A stretch of DNA of 64,000 nucleotides, from assembly GCF_016805305.1 (NCBI RefSeq), contig NZ_JAERQN010000003.1, forward strand, positions 186,001 to 250,000, given 5' to 3'. Source of the DNA: Falsiroseomonas ponticola (GTDB taxonomy: Bacteria; Pseudomonadota; Alphaproteobacteria; Acetobacterales; Acetobacteraceae). Of the stretch, positions 8,583-17,087 are shown in pieces. Under the pieces are notes generated by a model. That model was not told where the DNA came from. It searched no databases and saw only the letters and a list, made by a program, of their open reading frames with translations. Made by a program: the position numbers and the translations under genes. How positions within the stretch are numbered: position 1 is the first letter of the stretch; every line of letters starts with the position of its first letter.

Positions 8583-9805
8583 CCCTGTCCACCGGCCAGG
8601 CGAAGGGGCTGCGCGCCGCGCTGGTGGAAGCGCCGGACCATGCGCTCGGCCGCGTGGTCGCCATGCTCGATTCGCTGCATGACCGCAGCGAGGTGGACAT
8701 CCTGCTGGACGGCATCCGCCCGCGGCTGCGCCGCCTGCGGCCGCAGCGCCCCGTCCGCCTGGCCCGCCTGCTCTGCCTGCCGCTGGAAGGCGTGCTGGTG
8801 AATCCGGGCCTCTGGAAGCAGTCGCCGCTCCTGGTCCCGCGCAGCGCCATCCGCCCCATCACCGCCGCGGTCGGCACCGCGCTCGGCAGCCTGATGACGG
8901 AGCTGGAGGTGCTGGCCGCCGGCGGCAACCTGTCGGATGAGGCGCTGGTCCATGCGCTGGGCCAGCGGCTCTGGCCCGCCGCCGGCCAGGCCAGCCTGCC
9001 CGCCCCGCCGCCCGGCTGGACGGAAGCCGGCCTGCCGGAGGAAGCGGCGGCGCCGATGCTCGCGCTCTGCGCCGCGGTCTGGCGCCATGGCCCCGCCCTC
9101 TGGGCCGCCGCCTACCCGGCCTCCCGCGAAGGGGCGGGGGAGCCCGAGATCCGCGCCGCCCTGGCCCCGCTGGCCCTGGAGGGCCGCGCCGCGCTGCTGG
9201 CCGGCCTCGCCCTGCTGCTGCGCGATGCCGTGCGGCCCGGCATCGCCGTCAGCGTCGCCGGCAGCCTGATGCCGGCCATCCAGCAGACGGCGGAACAGGA
9301 ACTCGTCGCCGCGCTGCAGCGCGATGGTGCCCTGGTCGCCGCCGCCACCTCGCCCGGCGAGATGGCCGGCGCCGCCCAGCGCCTGGTCCGGCGGATGGAG
9401 GGGCTGGAGGCGGCGGACAGCCGCATGGCGCGCGAACAGCGCCGCCAGCTGGCCACGACGCTGCGGCGGGAAGTCGGCGCCGCCTGCTACGCCTACTACG
9501 CCCGCGCCCTGGCGGAGGGGCTGCTGGCGGAGGCGACGCGCATCGCCGCCGGCCCGCGCGCGACCGATGAGCAGGTGGCGGTGCTGGAACGCATGGCCCG
9601 TGACCTGCGGCGGCTGGAGGTGGCGGGCCGCCGCCTGGCCGCCGAGGCCGCCTTCGACCGCACCCTGGCCGAGACGGTCGGCCGCCTGGTGCCGCTCGCC
9701 TCCCGCGATGGCGGGCTCGCCCGGGTGGAGGTGGCGCGGCTGGTCGAGATGCTGGCCGGCCCGCAGGCCGCCCTGCCGCTGCTGGAGGATGACGGCGCGG
9801 CCTGA
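8579..9805 (+). CDS. Protein of unknown function, second gene of a coupled pair
   Basis: 408 residues, alpha-helical, cytoplasmic by sequence, not assigned to a family. Notable segments are DHALGRVVAMLDSLHDRSEVDILLDG near the start and PRSAIRPITAAVGTALG in the first third. Helical, heptad-like sequence fills the second half, rich in Arg/Glu/Ala. ATG 8579 overlaps the upstream stop by 4 bp, a strong sign of translational coupling. Codon composition matches the flanking chromosome, so the pair looks native rather than recently acquired. Confidence 0.75.
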   Translation: MTLSTGQAKGLRAALVEAPDHALGRVVAMLDSLHDRSEVDILLDGIRPRLRRLRPQRPVRLARLLCLPLEGVLVNPGLWKQSPLLVPRSAIRPITAAVGTALGSLMTELEVLAAGGNLSDEALVHALGQRLWPAAGQASLPAPPPGWTEAGLPEEAAAPMLALCAAVWRHGPALWAAAYPASREGAGEPEIRAALAPLALEGRAALLAGLALLLRDAVRPGIAVSVAGSLMPAIQQTAEQELVAALQRDGALVAAATSPGEMAGAAQRLVRRMEGLEAADSRMAREQRRQLATTLRREVGAACYAYYARALAEGLLAEATRIAAGPRATDEQVAVLERMARDLRRLEVAGRRLAAEAAFDRTLAETVGRLVPLASRDGGLARVEVARLVEMLAGPQAALPLLEDDGAA

Positions 9806-9811
9806 GCGCCT

Positions 9812-10279
9812 TCAGCCCCGGTCGGGCGCGTTGGCCGGCTGGCCCTCATGCGTCTCGCTGCCCGCCCGCCAGCGATGGGTGGAGGAGCCGAAGGCCACCA
9901 GCTTGCCCTCCGCGTCGAAGACCTCGGTCCGCACGAAGAAGATGTTGCGGCCGCGCGTCGCGACCTTCGCCTCCGCCACCAGCCGCCCGCCCTTCACCTG
10001 GCCGGTGAACTTGCAGTCGAGGTCGAGCGTCACGGCCTTGCGGACATTGCCCGGCACGCTGCACCACAGCCCCGAATAGCCCGCCGCCTGGTCGATCATC
10101 GACAGCACCAGCCCGCCATGGATGATGCCCGACCGGTTGCGGTGCTGGTCGCCGGCCTCGCAGACCAGCCGCGCATGGCCATCGGCCCAATGCTCCAGCC
10201 GGAGCCCCAGCAGGTCGTGATAGGGCGCGCCCTTCTCATCGAGGTCGAGGGCGGCGGGGGAGGGGGTCTGTGCGTTCAT
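9812..10279 (-). CDS. PaaI-type hotdog-fold thioesterase
   Basis: 155 residues with the hotdog-fold motif NRSGIIHGGLVLSMIDQAAG, whose H-G-G and D/Q positions are typical of the PaaI/YbgC acyl-CoA thioesterase group. Members hydrolyse acyl- or aryl-CoA thioesters in the cytoplasm. ATG 10279 (MNAQTPS) is chosen because residues encoded upstream of it are low-complexity. It converges on the unknown pair with only 6 bp between stops and is divergent from the DUF6522 gene. Confidence 0.9.
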   Translation of the reverse strand: MNAQTPSPAALDLDEKGAPYHDLLGLRLEHWADGHARLVCEAGDQHRNRSGIIHGGLVLSMIDQAAGYSGLWCSVPGNVRKAVTLDLDCKFTGQVKGGRLVAEAKVATRGRNIFFVRTEVFDAEGKLVAFGSSTHRWRAGSETHEGQPANAPDRG

Positions 10280-10348
10280 GCGCCCCCCGTGCCGCCCCGC
10301 GCGCCCGGGGTCAAGCCGTGCCATGCTGCGGCACGGAGGATCGCCCAC

Positions 10349-10609
10349 ATGCAGGTGCCGGACAGGGTCGAAATCGATGCGGCGGGCGATGCGGTGCTGT
10401 CGGCCGGCCAGGCCGCCGCGCTGCTCGGCGTGGCGCTGCCCGCCTTCCTGGCCGACCTCCGCGCCGGCATCGTCTATTCCGTGGTGGAACGCGGCGAGGG
10501 CGGGGATGCCGGCACGCTCCGCCTCACGCTCCGCCGCCGCGGCACCGAACGCCGCCTGGTGGTAGAGGCCGCGACGGGGCGCGTGATCGGGGCGGAGCCA
10601 GGGGCATGA
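10349..10609 (+). CDS. DUF6522 family protein
   Basis: 86 residues. The arrangement VEIDAAGDAVLSAGQAAALLG, then IVYSVVERGEGGDAGTLRLTL, then RRLVVEAATGRVIG matches DUF6522, a small alphaproteobacterial family of unknown role. ATG 10349 follows GGAGG at 10336-10340. The frame stays open far upstream, inside the reverse-strand thioesterase, but without family similarity. The stop overlaps the next start (ATGA at 10606). Confidence 0.8.
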   Translation: MQVPDRVEIDAAGDAVLSAGQAAALLGVALPAFLADLRAGIVYSVVERGEGGDAGTLRLTLRRRGTERRLVVEAATGRVIGAEPGA

Positions 10610-10848
10610 TCCGCCTCAGCATTCATGCCGAGCGACGCCTGCGCGAGCGGGGTATTCCGCTGGCCTGGATCGAAGCGACGATCACCGAGCCTGACCGCAC
10701 ATCGCCGGACCCTTCCGACCCCACGCTGTTACACGCCTTCCGCGCCATCGACGCGGCGGGCGGACGCGTGCTGAAGGTTGTCCATCGCGTGCGGGGTAGT
10801 GATATCCTGGTGGTGACGGCCCATCTCGATCGAGGAGCCAGCCGATGA
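10606..10848 (+). CDS. DUF4258 domain protein (possible toxin-like partner)
   Basis: 80 residues beginning IRLSIHAERRLRERGI and ending in VLKVVHRVRGSDILVVTA, the DUF4258 pattern (H-A-x-x-R-x-x-x-R-x-I near the start, beta-strands at the end). DUF4258 proteins often sit directly upstream of DUF2283 proteins, as here, and the pairing has been viewed as toxin-antitoxin-like; no activity is proven. Overlaps both neighbours by 4 bp (ATGA). Confidence 0.85.
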   Translation: MIRLSIHAERRLRERGIPLAWIEATITEPDRTSPDPSDPTLLHAFRAIDAAGGRVLKVVHRVRGSDILVVTAHLDRGASR

Positions 10849-11057
10849 TGCGCACCAGCTACGACCCCGAGGCGGATGCCTTCTACGCCCGCTTTGCACC
10901 CGACACTGTCTCGATCGAGGCGACGGAGGAGGTCGCGCCCGGCGTGATGATCGACTTCGACGCGAAGGGCGATGTGGTGGGCGTCGAGGTCCTGCACGTC
11001 CGCACCCGCGGCCAGGGCGCGCTGCCGTCCACGGAACCCCGCGCCGCGGCCGAATAG
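10845..11057 (+). CDS. DUF2283 family protein
   Basis: 70 residues. TSYDPEADAFYARFA, then TEEVAPGVMIDFDAKGDVVGVEVL is the DUF2283 signature (Y-D-x-E-x-D-x-x-Y and D-x-D-x-x-G-x-x-x-G-I/V-E-I/V). Likely partner of the DUF4258 protein it overlaps (ATGATG at 10845). It converges on motA, with the two stop codons abutting at 11057/11058. Confidence 0.88.
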   Translation: MMRTSYDPEADAFYARFAPDTVSIEATEEVAPGVMIDFDAKGDVVGVEVLHVRTRGQGALPSTEPRAAAE

Positions 11058-11924
11058 CTACGCGATCTGCAGGTTCTGCAGCGCTTCCTCCAGCTCCTGG
11101 AAGCTCGGCATCGAATGGCTCGGCGCCGTCTTGCGCCCGGCCTCCACCGCCACCTGCGGCGCGTTGCCGTGCAGATGCGCCACCAGCACGGCGCGGATCA
11201 CCTCGTAGAACATGCAATCCTCCGAGATCACGCCGTTCAGCCGCGTCGCCATCGGCCCCATCACGCCATAGGCCAGCAGGATGCCGAGGAAGGTGCCCAC
11301 CAGCGCGCCGCCGATCATGCCGCCCAGCACCGAGGGCGGGCTGTCGATCGACGCCATGGTCTTGATGACGCCCAGCACGGCGGCGACGATGCCGAGAGCG
11401 GGCAGCGCATCCGCCGTGTTCTGGAAGACATGCGCGACGTGCAGCTCCTCCTCCCGGATCTTCTTCAGCTCCTTCGACATGATGTCCTCGATCTGGTGCG
11501 GATCGTCGGCGTTCATGCCCACCATGCGGAGGTAGTCGCAGATCATCGTCACGGCGACCTTGTCGGCCATGATCTTCGGGAATTTCTGGAAGGCCGGGCT
11601 TTCCGCCGGCTTCTCGATATGCGGCTCCAGCGCCATGGCGCCCTTCTGCTGCGCCAGCCGCACGAACCAGTAGAGCATGGACAGCAGGTCCACATAGTCG
11701 TGCTTGTGGAAGCGTTCGCCCTTGATGATCTTCCCGAAGCCGCCCAGCGTGTGCTTCACGCCATGCATGCTGTTGCCCATGACCAGCGCGCCGATCGCGG
11801 CGCCGCCGATCATCATCATCTCGAAGGGCAGGGCCTTCATGATGATGCCGAACTTGCCGCCGGCGATGGTGTAGCCGCCGAACACCATCACCAGCAGGAA
11901 GACAAGGCCGCCGATCGTCGTCAT
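11058..11924 (-). CDS. motA: Flagellar motor stator protein MotA
   Basis: 288 residues with four predicted transmembrane helices. The first is at the N-terminus (GGLVFLLVMVFGGYTIAGG); the last two flank VLGGMIGGALVGTFLGILLAYG. MotA forms the pentameric ring of the H+-driven stator and couples ion flow to rotor torque through its cytoplasmic loop (KHTLGGFGKIIKGERFH region). The ATG overlaps the motB stop (ATGA, 11921-11924), so motA is translated after motB, the reverse of the usual order. Confidence 0.96.
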   Translation of the reverse strand: MTTIGGLVFLLVMVFGGYTIAGGKFGIIMKALPFEMMMIGGAAIGALVMGNSMHGVKHTLGGFGKIIKGERFHKHDYVDLLSMLYWFVRLAQQKGAMALEPHIEKPAESPAFQKFPKIMADKVAVTMICDYLRMVGMNADDPHQIEDIMSKELKKIREEELHVAHVFQNTADALPALGIVAAVLGVIKTMASIDSPPSVLGGMIGGALVGTFLGILLAYGVMGPMATRLNGVISEDCMFYEVIRAVLVAHLHGNAPQVAVEAGRKTAPSHSMPSFQELEEALQNLQIA

Positions 11925-12961
11925 TGGGTCACGATCACCGGTTCGTTCTGCCGCAGCAGCGTGATGGAGACGCGCCGGTTCGCCGGCGCGTTCGGATTGT
12001 CCGGCATCAGCAGGTCGCGCTCCGCATTGCCCGTCACGCTGCGGATGCGCGCCTCCGGCAGCCCGGATTCGGTCAGCAGCCGCCGCGTGACATTGGCGCG
12101 GTCGGCGGAAAGGTCCCAGTTGGACCGTTCGGTGCCGCCGCGGAAGGGGGTCGCATCGGTATGGCCCGCGATGGCGATCGGGTTGGGCAGCCGGTTCGCC
12201 ACCTGCGCGACGCGCGCCAGCAGCACCCGCGCGCGGTCATTGGGCGCGGCGCCGCCGAGCGCGAACATCGGCGAGCGTTCCGCATCCACCAGCTGGATGC
12301 GCAGGCCCTGCGGCGTCTGTTCCACCAGCAGCTGCCGGCCGAGCTCCGCCAGCGCCGGGTCCTGCGCCACCATCTGGCGGATCTCCTCCGCCGCGCGCTC
12401 GAAGGCCTCGCGCTCCCGCCGCGCCGCTTCCGCGCGCAGCGCGGCGTCGCTCAGCGCCCGCGCGTCGCTTTCCGTCCCTTCGCCCAGCCGGCGCGGATCG
12501 GCGTCGCCGGTTTCCGCATCGGCGCGGGCCTGGCGCACGCGGCGGGGCGTCGCGTCCTCATCCTCGCCATCGGGGCCTTCGCGCATCGGCGTCGGCCGCG
12601 CCACCTGTTCCGACTCATCCTCCAGGTCCACGTCGGACAGCACGGGGATGCGGCCGCGCTGCACCGTGACGGCGCCGGCATTCTGCGCCATCGGCGCGCT
12701 TTCATGCGGCGTGCGGCCGCCGAAGGGCTGGCCGGACCCGGTCTGCGCCGCGCCCATCACGTTGGTCGGCGCGAAATAGTCGGCGATGCCTCGGCGCTGC
12801 TCCTCGGTCGTCGCGTTCAGCAGCCACATCAGCAGGAAGAAGGCCATCATCGCCGTGACGAAATCGGCATAGGCGACCTTCCAGGCACCGCCATGGTGCC
12901 CGTGGCCGCCTTCCTCGATCCGCTTGATGACGATCGTGCCGCCACCCTTGCCTTTGGCCAT
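11921..12961 (-). CDS. motB: Flagellar motor stator protein MotB
   Basis: 346 residues. A basic and His/Gly-rich N-tail precedes one transmembrane helix, WKVAYADFVTAMMAFFLLM, in which Asp33 is the expected proton-carrying residue. A long charged linker with DEDATPRR-like segments leads to a C-terminal OmpA-like peptidoglycan-binding domain (GHTDATPFRG ... NRRVSITLLRQ). The linker is longer and more acidic than in enterobacterial MotB. It lies 49 bp downstream of the ScfR-like regulator on the same strand and upstream of motA. No other flagellar genes are in the window. Confidence 0.96.
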   Translation of the reverse strand: MAKGKGGGTIVIKRIEEGGHGHHGGAWKVAYADFVTAMMAFFLLMWLLNATTEEQRRGIADYFAPTNVMGAAQTGSGQPFGGRTPHESAPMAQNAGAVTVQRGRIPVLSDVDLEDESEQVARPTPMREGPDGEDEDATPRRVRQARADAETGDADPRRLGEGTESDARALSDAALRAEAARREREAFERAAEEIRQMVAQDPALAELGRQLLVEQTPQGLRIQLVDAERSPMFALGGAAPNDRARVLLARVAQVANRLPNPIAIAGHTDATPFRGGTERSNWDLSADRANVTRRLLTESGLPEARIRSVTGNAERDLLMPDNPNAPANRRVSITLLRQNEPVIVTQ

Positions 12962-13010
12962 GCGCCGCCCAGGATCTTCCCGTTCCGGCGGCGTGATAGG
13001 GCGTGCCCGG

Positions 13011-14420
13011 TTAAGGGCGCACTAAGCGGCGGTTGGGCTCGAACCGCCAGGGGCTCGCGCCATCCTCGTTGGGGTCCAGCGCCAGGCGGTGTTCCAGCGG
13101 CGGGAAGGCGCGACTGCGGCATTCCGCGCGTTCGCACAGCCGGCAGGACAGCCCGATGCCGACGGCGGCGGCGCCGAGGTCGATGCCATCGGCATAGACC
13201 ACCTCCGCCGCCCGGCCGATGTCGCAGCCCATCGCCACCACATGCACCGGCGCGGGTTCGCCCCAATGGGTGGTGGGGCTGGCGATGGCGCGGGCGAAGG
13301 TCAGGAAGGTGGCGCCATCCGGCAGCTGCGCCACCTGCACCCGCGTCGTCGCCGGCGTGGCGAAGGCCTGGTGGACGATCCATTTCGGGCAGGAACCGCC
13401 GAAGCGCGCGAAGGGGAAGCCGGCCGCGGAGAAGCGCTTGTCCACATTCCCGGCGGGATCGACGCGCAGGAAGAAGAAGGGCACGCCCCGCGCATCGGGC
13501 CGCTGCAGCGTGGAAAGCCGATGCCCCGCCTGTTCGAAGGAAACGCCGAAGCGCGCCGCCAGCGCCTCCACCTCATGCCGCAATTCCTGCGCGGCTTCCA
13601 GGAAGGGCGTGTAGGGCATCAGCAGCGCCGCCGCCGCGTAGTTCAGCAGCCCCAGCCGGATCAGCGATGCGGCTTCCTGGCTGGAAGGCTCCGCCGGCGC
13701 CACCACGGATTCGACGACGTCCCTGGCCTCCAGCAGCATCAGTTGAAAGGCCATCTGGAAGCCGCGGCTCTCCCGCGGCAGCGCCTCCGAGAGGTCGAGC
13801 CTGCGCGAGGCCGGGTCGTAGCGCCGCAGGCTGGCGCCGAGCGGCCCGACATGCACGGTCAGCCCATGGGTGCGCCGCAGCCGTTCCGCGATGGCGTGGT
13901 TCATCTCCGCCGGGCTCGCGCGCAGCTCGCCGCCGATCTGTTCGGCAATGCTCTCCAGCTGGTGAAAATGGTTGGCGCGGTCGTGGAAGAAGTCGCGCGC
14001 TTCCTCCGTCGGCAGCAGCATCCGCCGCCCCGTCGGCAGCGCGATGCCGGACGCATCCTCCCGCGCCACGCGCCAGGCGCGGTACAGCGCCAGCATGGCG
14101 CGCGCGGCGTTCGGCGCGCTGGCGGCCAGCGTCGCGATCTCGCCCTCCGGCATCTCCTCCAGCCCCAGCAGCGGGTCGGACAGCACCTCGCGCAGCCCCG
14201 CCTCCATCTGGCGTTCGCGCGAGCCGGAGAGGGAAGGGAGGTCCACGGCCAGCGTCTCGCCGAGCTTGATCAGCAGGCTGGCGGTGACGGCGCGCTGGTC
14301 GTGCTCGATCAGGTTCAGGTAGCTGGCGGAGATGCCGAGCCGCACGGCCAGCGCCTGCTGCGTCAGCCCCTTCTCCATCCGCAGCCGCCGGATGGTGCGG
14401 CCGATCATCGGCCGGGCCAT
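13011..14420 (-). CDS. ScfR/RamB-type XRE regulator with ImmA/IrrE-like domain
   Basis: 469 residues. An N-terminal helix-turn-helix (RRLRMEKGLTQQALAVRLG, residues 10-28; SASYLNLIEHDQRA) is followed by an IrrE/ImmA-like region. In that region the zinc protease HExxH is replaced by FQMAFQLMLLEA. A C-terminal short-chain-fatty-acyl regulator domain carries C-R-L-C-x3-E-C. Family members RamB and PccR sense central-metabolite CoA esters and control glyoxylate-cycle or propionate genes. Divergent from aceA with 156 bp between starts, so it probably controls isocitrate lyase. Start at MARPMIGRTIRR. Confidence 0.93.
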   Translation of the reverse strand: MARPMIGRTIRRLRMEKGLTQQALAVRLGISASYLNLIEHDQRAVTASLLIKLGETLAVDLPSLSGSRERQMEAGLREVLSDPLLGLEEMPEGEIATLAASAPNAARAMLALYRAWRVAREDASGIALPTGRRMLLPTEEARDFFHDRANHFHQLESIAEQIGGELRASPAEMNHAIAERLRRTHGLTVHVGPLGASLRRYDPASRRLDLSEALPRESRGFQMAFQLMLLEARDVVESVVAPAEPSSQEAASLIRLGLLNYAAAALLMPYTPFLEAAQELRHEVEALAARFGVSFEQAGHRLSTLQRPDARGVPFFFLRVDPAGNVDKRFSAAGFPFARFGGSCPKWIVHQAFATPATTRVQVAQLPDGATFLTFARAIASPTTHWGEPAPVHVVAMGCDIGRAAEVVYADGIDLGAAAVGIGLSCRLCERAECRSRAFPPLEHRLALDPNEDGASPWRFEPNRRLVRP

Positions 14421-14576
14421 GTTGTGGATCCTTTACAGATTTTCGGCCCTGGACGGTGAAGCCGGCCACGTGATTGCCGTGGCGCACCCAGGATTCCCCC
14501 TGCAAACGGCCGGCGCAAGGTGAATTATTGACAGGCGCCGCGACGAGAGCGGCGGCCACACGGAAGGTTCCACACC

Positions 14577-15884
14577 ATGCGTCCCACCCCCTCCCCCCTC
14601 CACGCGCCCGATGGCGGCTTCGGCCATGGCGCCCCCCAGCCCGGGCGCTTCGACGGCATCCGCCGCGACTACAGCGCCGCCGATGTCGCGCGCCTCGCCG
14701 GCAGCTTCCGCGTGCAGCACACGCTCGCCGATCGCGGCGCGCGGCGCCTGTGGCAGCTGCTGCGGGACGAGCCCTTCGTGAACACCCTCGGCGCCATGAC
14801 GGGCATGCAGGCGGTGCAGCAGGTGAAGGCGGGGCTGAAGGCCATCTACCTCTCCGGCTGGCAGGTGGCGGCGGATGCCAACAGCGCGGGGCAGATGTAT
14901 CCCGACCAGTCGCTCTATCCCGTGGACAGCGTCCCCGCCGTGATCCGCCGCATCAACAACGCGCTGCGCCGCTGCGACCAGATCGCGGTACAGGAAGGGA
15001 AGGGCGATGCGACGGACTACATGGCCCCCATCATCGCCGATGCGGAAGCCGGCTTCGGCGGCGCGCTCAACGCCTATGAGCTGATGCGCGCGATGATCGA
15101 GGCCGGCGCCGCCGGCGTCCATTTCGAGGACCAGCTGGCATCGGAGAAGAAGTGCGGCCATCTCGGCGGCAAGGTGCTGGTGCCGATCAGCCAGCACATC
15201 CGCACGCTGAACGCCGCGCGCCTCGCCGCCGATGTGGAAGGCGTGCCCACCGTCCTGCTCTGCCGGACCGATGCCGAAAGCGCGCAGCTGCTGACCAGCG
15301 ACATCGACGAACGGGACCATCCCTTCATCGAGCGGGAGCGCACGCCGGAAGGCTTCCACCGCATCCGGAAGGGTGTGGGCAAGGCCTACGCCATCGCCCG
15401 CGGCCTGGCCTATGCCCCCTATGCCGACCTGCTGTGGTGGGAGACCTCGGACCCCGACCTGCAGGATGCGCGCGACTTCGCGGAGGCGATCCACCGCGAA
15501 TTCCCCGGCAAGATGCTGGCCTACAATTGCAGCCCCTCCTTCAACTGGCAGCGCAAGATGGGCGTCGATGCCGCCGCGCGCTTCCAGCGGGAGATCGCGG
15601 CCATGGGCTACCGCTTCCAGTTCGTCACGCTGGCCGGCTTCCACAGCCTGAACCTCTCCATGTTCAAGCTGGCGCGCGGCTATGCGGAGCGCGGCATGGG
15701 CGCCTACAGCGAACTCCAGCAGGCGGAGTTTGCGGCGGAGGCCGAGGGCTTCACCGCCATCCGCCACCAGCGCGAAGTGGGCGTCGGCTATTTCGACGCC
15801 GTCGCCACCGCCGCCAGCGGCGGCACCGCCAGCACCACCGCGCTCGCGACCTCGACCGAGGCCGCGCAGTTCCACCACGCCTGA
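14577..15884 (+). CDS. aceA: Isocitrate lyase
   Basis: 435 residues, the length of the compact bacterial ICL. The catalytic hexapeptide K-K-C-G-H is at residues 191-195 with Cys193 as the general acid. The [20 protein letters not shown] substrate loop and [16 protein letters not shown] metal-binding segment are intact, as are NCSPSFNW and the C-terminal lid. It cleaves isocitrate to succinate and glyoxylate in the glyoxylate cycle, needed for growth on acetate or fatty acids. Malate synthase is not in the window. Downstream are a small repeat protein and cytochrome b561. Confidence 0.98.
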   Translation: MRPTPSPLHAPDGGFGHGAPQPGRFDGIRRDYSAADVARLAGSFRVQHTLADRGARRLWQLLRDEPFVNTLGAMTGMQAVQQVKAGLKAIYLSGWQVAADANSAGQMYPDQSLYPVDSVPAVIRRINNALRRCDQIAVQEGKGDATDYMAPIIADAEAGFGGALNAYELMRAMIEAGAAGVHFEDQLASEKKCGHLGGKVLVPISQHIRTLNAARLAADVEGVPTVLLCRTDAESAQLLTSDIDERDHPFIERERTPEGFHRIRKGVGKAYAIARGLAYAPYADLLWWETSDPDLQDARDFAEAIHREFPGKMLAYNCSPSFNWQRKMGVDAAARFQREIAAMGYRFQFVTLAGFHSLNLSMFKLARGYAERGMGAYSELQQAEFAAEAEGFTAIRHQREVGVGYFDAVATAASGGTASTTALATSTEAAQFHHA

Positions 15885-15900
15885 TCGAGGGGACGACACG

Positions 15901-16140
15901 ATGAACGACGATCTTCGCGACGACGGCCATGATGACGGCCTGGTCCATTCCCATGACTGGGCGAGGGAGGCGCCGCCCCCGGTCGGCGAATTCCTCCGCC
16001 CGGATCGCCATGCCGGCCGCGTCCACGCCCCCGGCCTCGCCGCCGCCATGGCGGTGAAGCAGGACAGCGACCACGATGACGGCCTGGTGCATGGCCATGG
16101 CTGGGCCTGCGGCGAACGCGGCCGCATGGCCCAGGCCTGA
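15901..16140 (+). CDS. Small acidic/His-rich protein with tandem DDGLVHxHxW repeats
   Basis: 79 residues. Two copies of H-D-D-G-L-V-H-x-H-x-W occur, at about residues 11-21 and 59-69, separated by a proline/alanine linker. It has no signal peptide or membrane segment. The gene starts 16 bp after aceA (GAGGGGACGACACG precedes the ATG), so it is probably co-transcribed with isocitrate lyase. Clustered His, Asp and Trp suggest metal or ligand binding, but this is an inference and I do not recognise the family. A hairpin follows at 16,161. Confidence 0.75.
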   Translation: MNDDLRDDGHDDGLVHSHDWAREAPPPVGEFLRPDRHAGRVHAPGLAAAMAVKQDSDHDDGLVHGHGWACGERGRMAQA

Positions 16141-16160
16141 CTGACACAGGCCTGACCCGC

Positions 16161-16192
16161 GCGGGGGCATCGCGGCCGCGTGATGCCCCCGC
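16161..16192. terminator. Candidate terminator after aceA unit
   Basis: A perfect 11-bp inverted repeat, GCGGGGGCATC and GATGCCCCCGC, with a 10-base loop lies 20 bp after the small repeat gene. No T-run follows, so the call rests on the dyad and its position. Confidence 0.5.
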
Positions 16193-16272
16193 GCCGTCAC
16201 CCTGCGTTGCATCAAGGACGCGAAGCGGTGACACGCGCATGGTCTCCTCCAGCGCCTGAAGGAGAACCCATC

Positions 16273-16833
16273 GTGCGGACCCGCTATTCCATCCCGACCA
16301 TCGCGCTGCACTGGACCATGGCCGCCGCCATCGGCGCGGCCTGGCTGCTCGGCCAGGTGATGGAGGACTTCGCCCGCGGCCCGGACCGCGTCGCCGCCAC
16401 GGGCGCCCATGCGCTGGTCGGCCTCGCGGTGCTGGCCCTGGTGCTGCCGCGGCTGCTGGCGCGCTGGCTGGGCGGCGCGCCGATGGCGGAGGCGGGGTGG
16501 CAGGGCCGCCTGGCCAGCGCCGGGCACCTCCTGCTCTACGCGCTGATGGCCGCCGTGCCGCTGGCGGGCCTCGCCATCCTGCTCTCCGGCCGCGCGCCCT
16601 TCCCGGTGCTGGGCCTGTTCGAGGTGCCGCCCCTGCTCGCGCCCCTCGGCCTGCGCAAGGCGCTGGAGGGGGTGCATGAGGTCCTGGCCAATCTGATGGT
16701 CGGCGCCATCGCGCTGCATGTGGCCGCGACGCTGTGGCACGCGCTGGTGCGGCGGGACCAGGTGGCGGCGCGCATGCTGCCCTTCCTGTCGCGCCGCCCG
16801 CCGCCCGCGGCACCCCCCGCGACATCGGGGTGA
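16273..16833 (+). CDS. Cytochrome b561 family protein
   Basis: About 186 residues with four transmembrane helices. The di-heme b561 pattern is visible: YSIPTIALHW near the start, the TGAHALVG helix, SAGHLLLYALMAAVPLAG and a final helix with GVHEVLANLMVGAIALHV. The family moves electrons between quinol and acceptors such as superoxide or periplasmic partners. The start was set at GTG 16273 because AAGGAG lies at 16258-16263 and the helix begins there; an ATG at 16180 would add an atypical tail. Confidence 0.9.
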   Translation: MRTRYSIPTIALHWTMAAAIGAAWLLGQVMEDFARGPDRVAATGAHALVGLAVLALVLPRLLARWLGGAPMAEAGWQGRLASAGHLLLYALMAAVPLAGLAILLSGRAPFPVLGLFEVPPLLAPLGLRKALEGVHEVLANLMVGAIALHVAATLWHALVRRDQVAARMLPFLSRRPPPAAPPATSG

Positions 16834-16933
16834 AACAGAAATCGGGGCGCCCGGGCTTCAATCCTGCGCCGTCGCAGGGAATAATTGACGAAACCCGTGC
16901 ACCGAATCACGGGAGCCTTCGGAGTGCGTCCTG

Positions 16934-17083
16934 ATGCGTAGCGATCACCTGTTCGGCCGGGTCTCCCGGCGCGACCCGCGGCCCCTGCCGGCGGAGGCGC
17001 CGGAAGCCGCGGCGCCGGCCCCGCCCGCGGCGGAGGCCGAGAAGCCCACCCCCGATAGCGCGGAGACCGCCAAGGCCGCCTGA
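16934..17083 (+). CDS. Small proline/alanine-rich hypothetical protein
   Basis: A 49-residue frame beginning MRSDHLFGRVSRRDP and continuing as a Pro/Ala/Glu-rich tail. CGGAG occurs 9 bp before the ATG (16920-16924). The composition is what random high-GC sequence gives, so coding is uncertain. No family recognised. Confidence 0.35.
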   Translation: MRSDHLFGRVSRRDPRPLPAEAPEAAAPAPPAAEAEKPTPDSAETAKAA

Positions 17084-17087
17084 GCGT

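Noticed and set aside
14498..14520. CCTGCAAA and GCGCAAGG as possible RamB/PccR half-sites upstream of aceA
   Set aside because: Only partial matches at a 13-bp offset; too weak to annotate as an operator.
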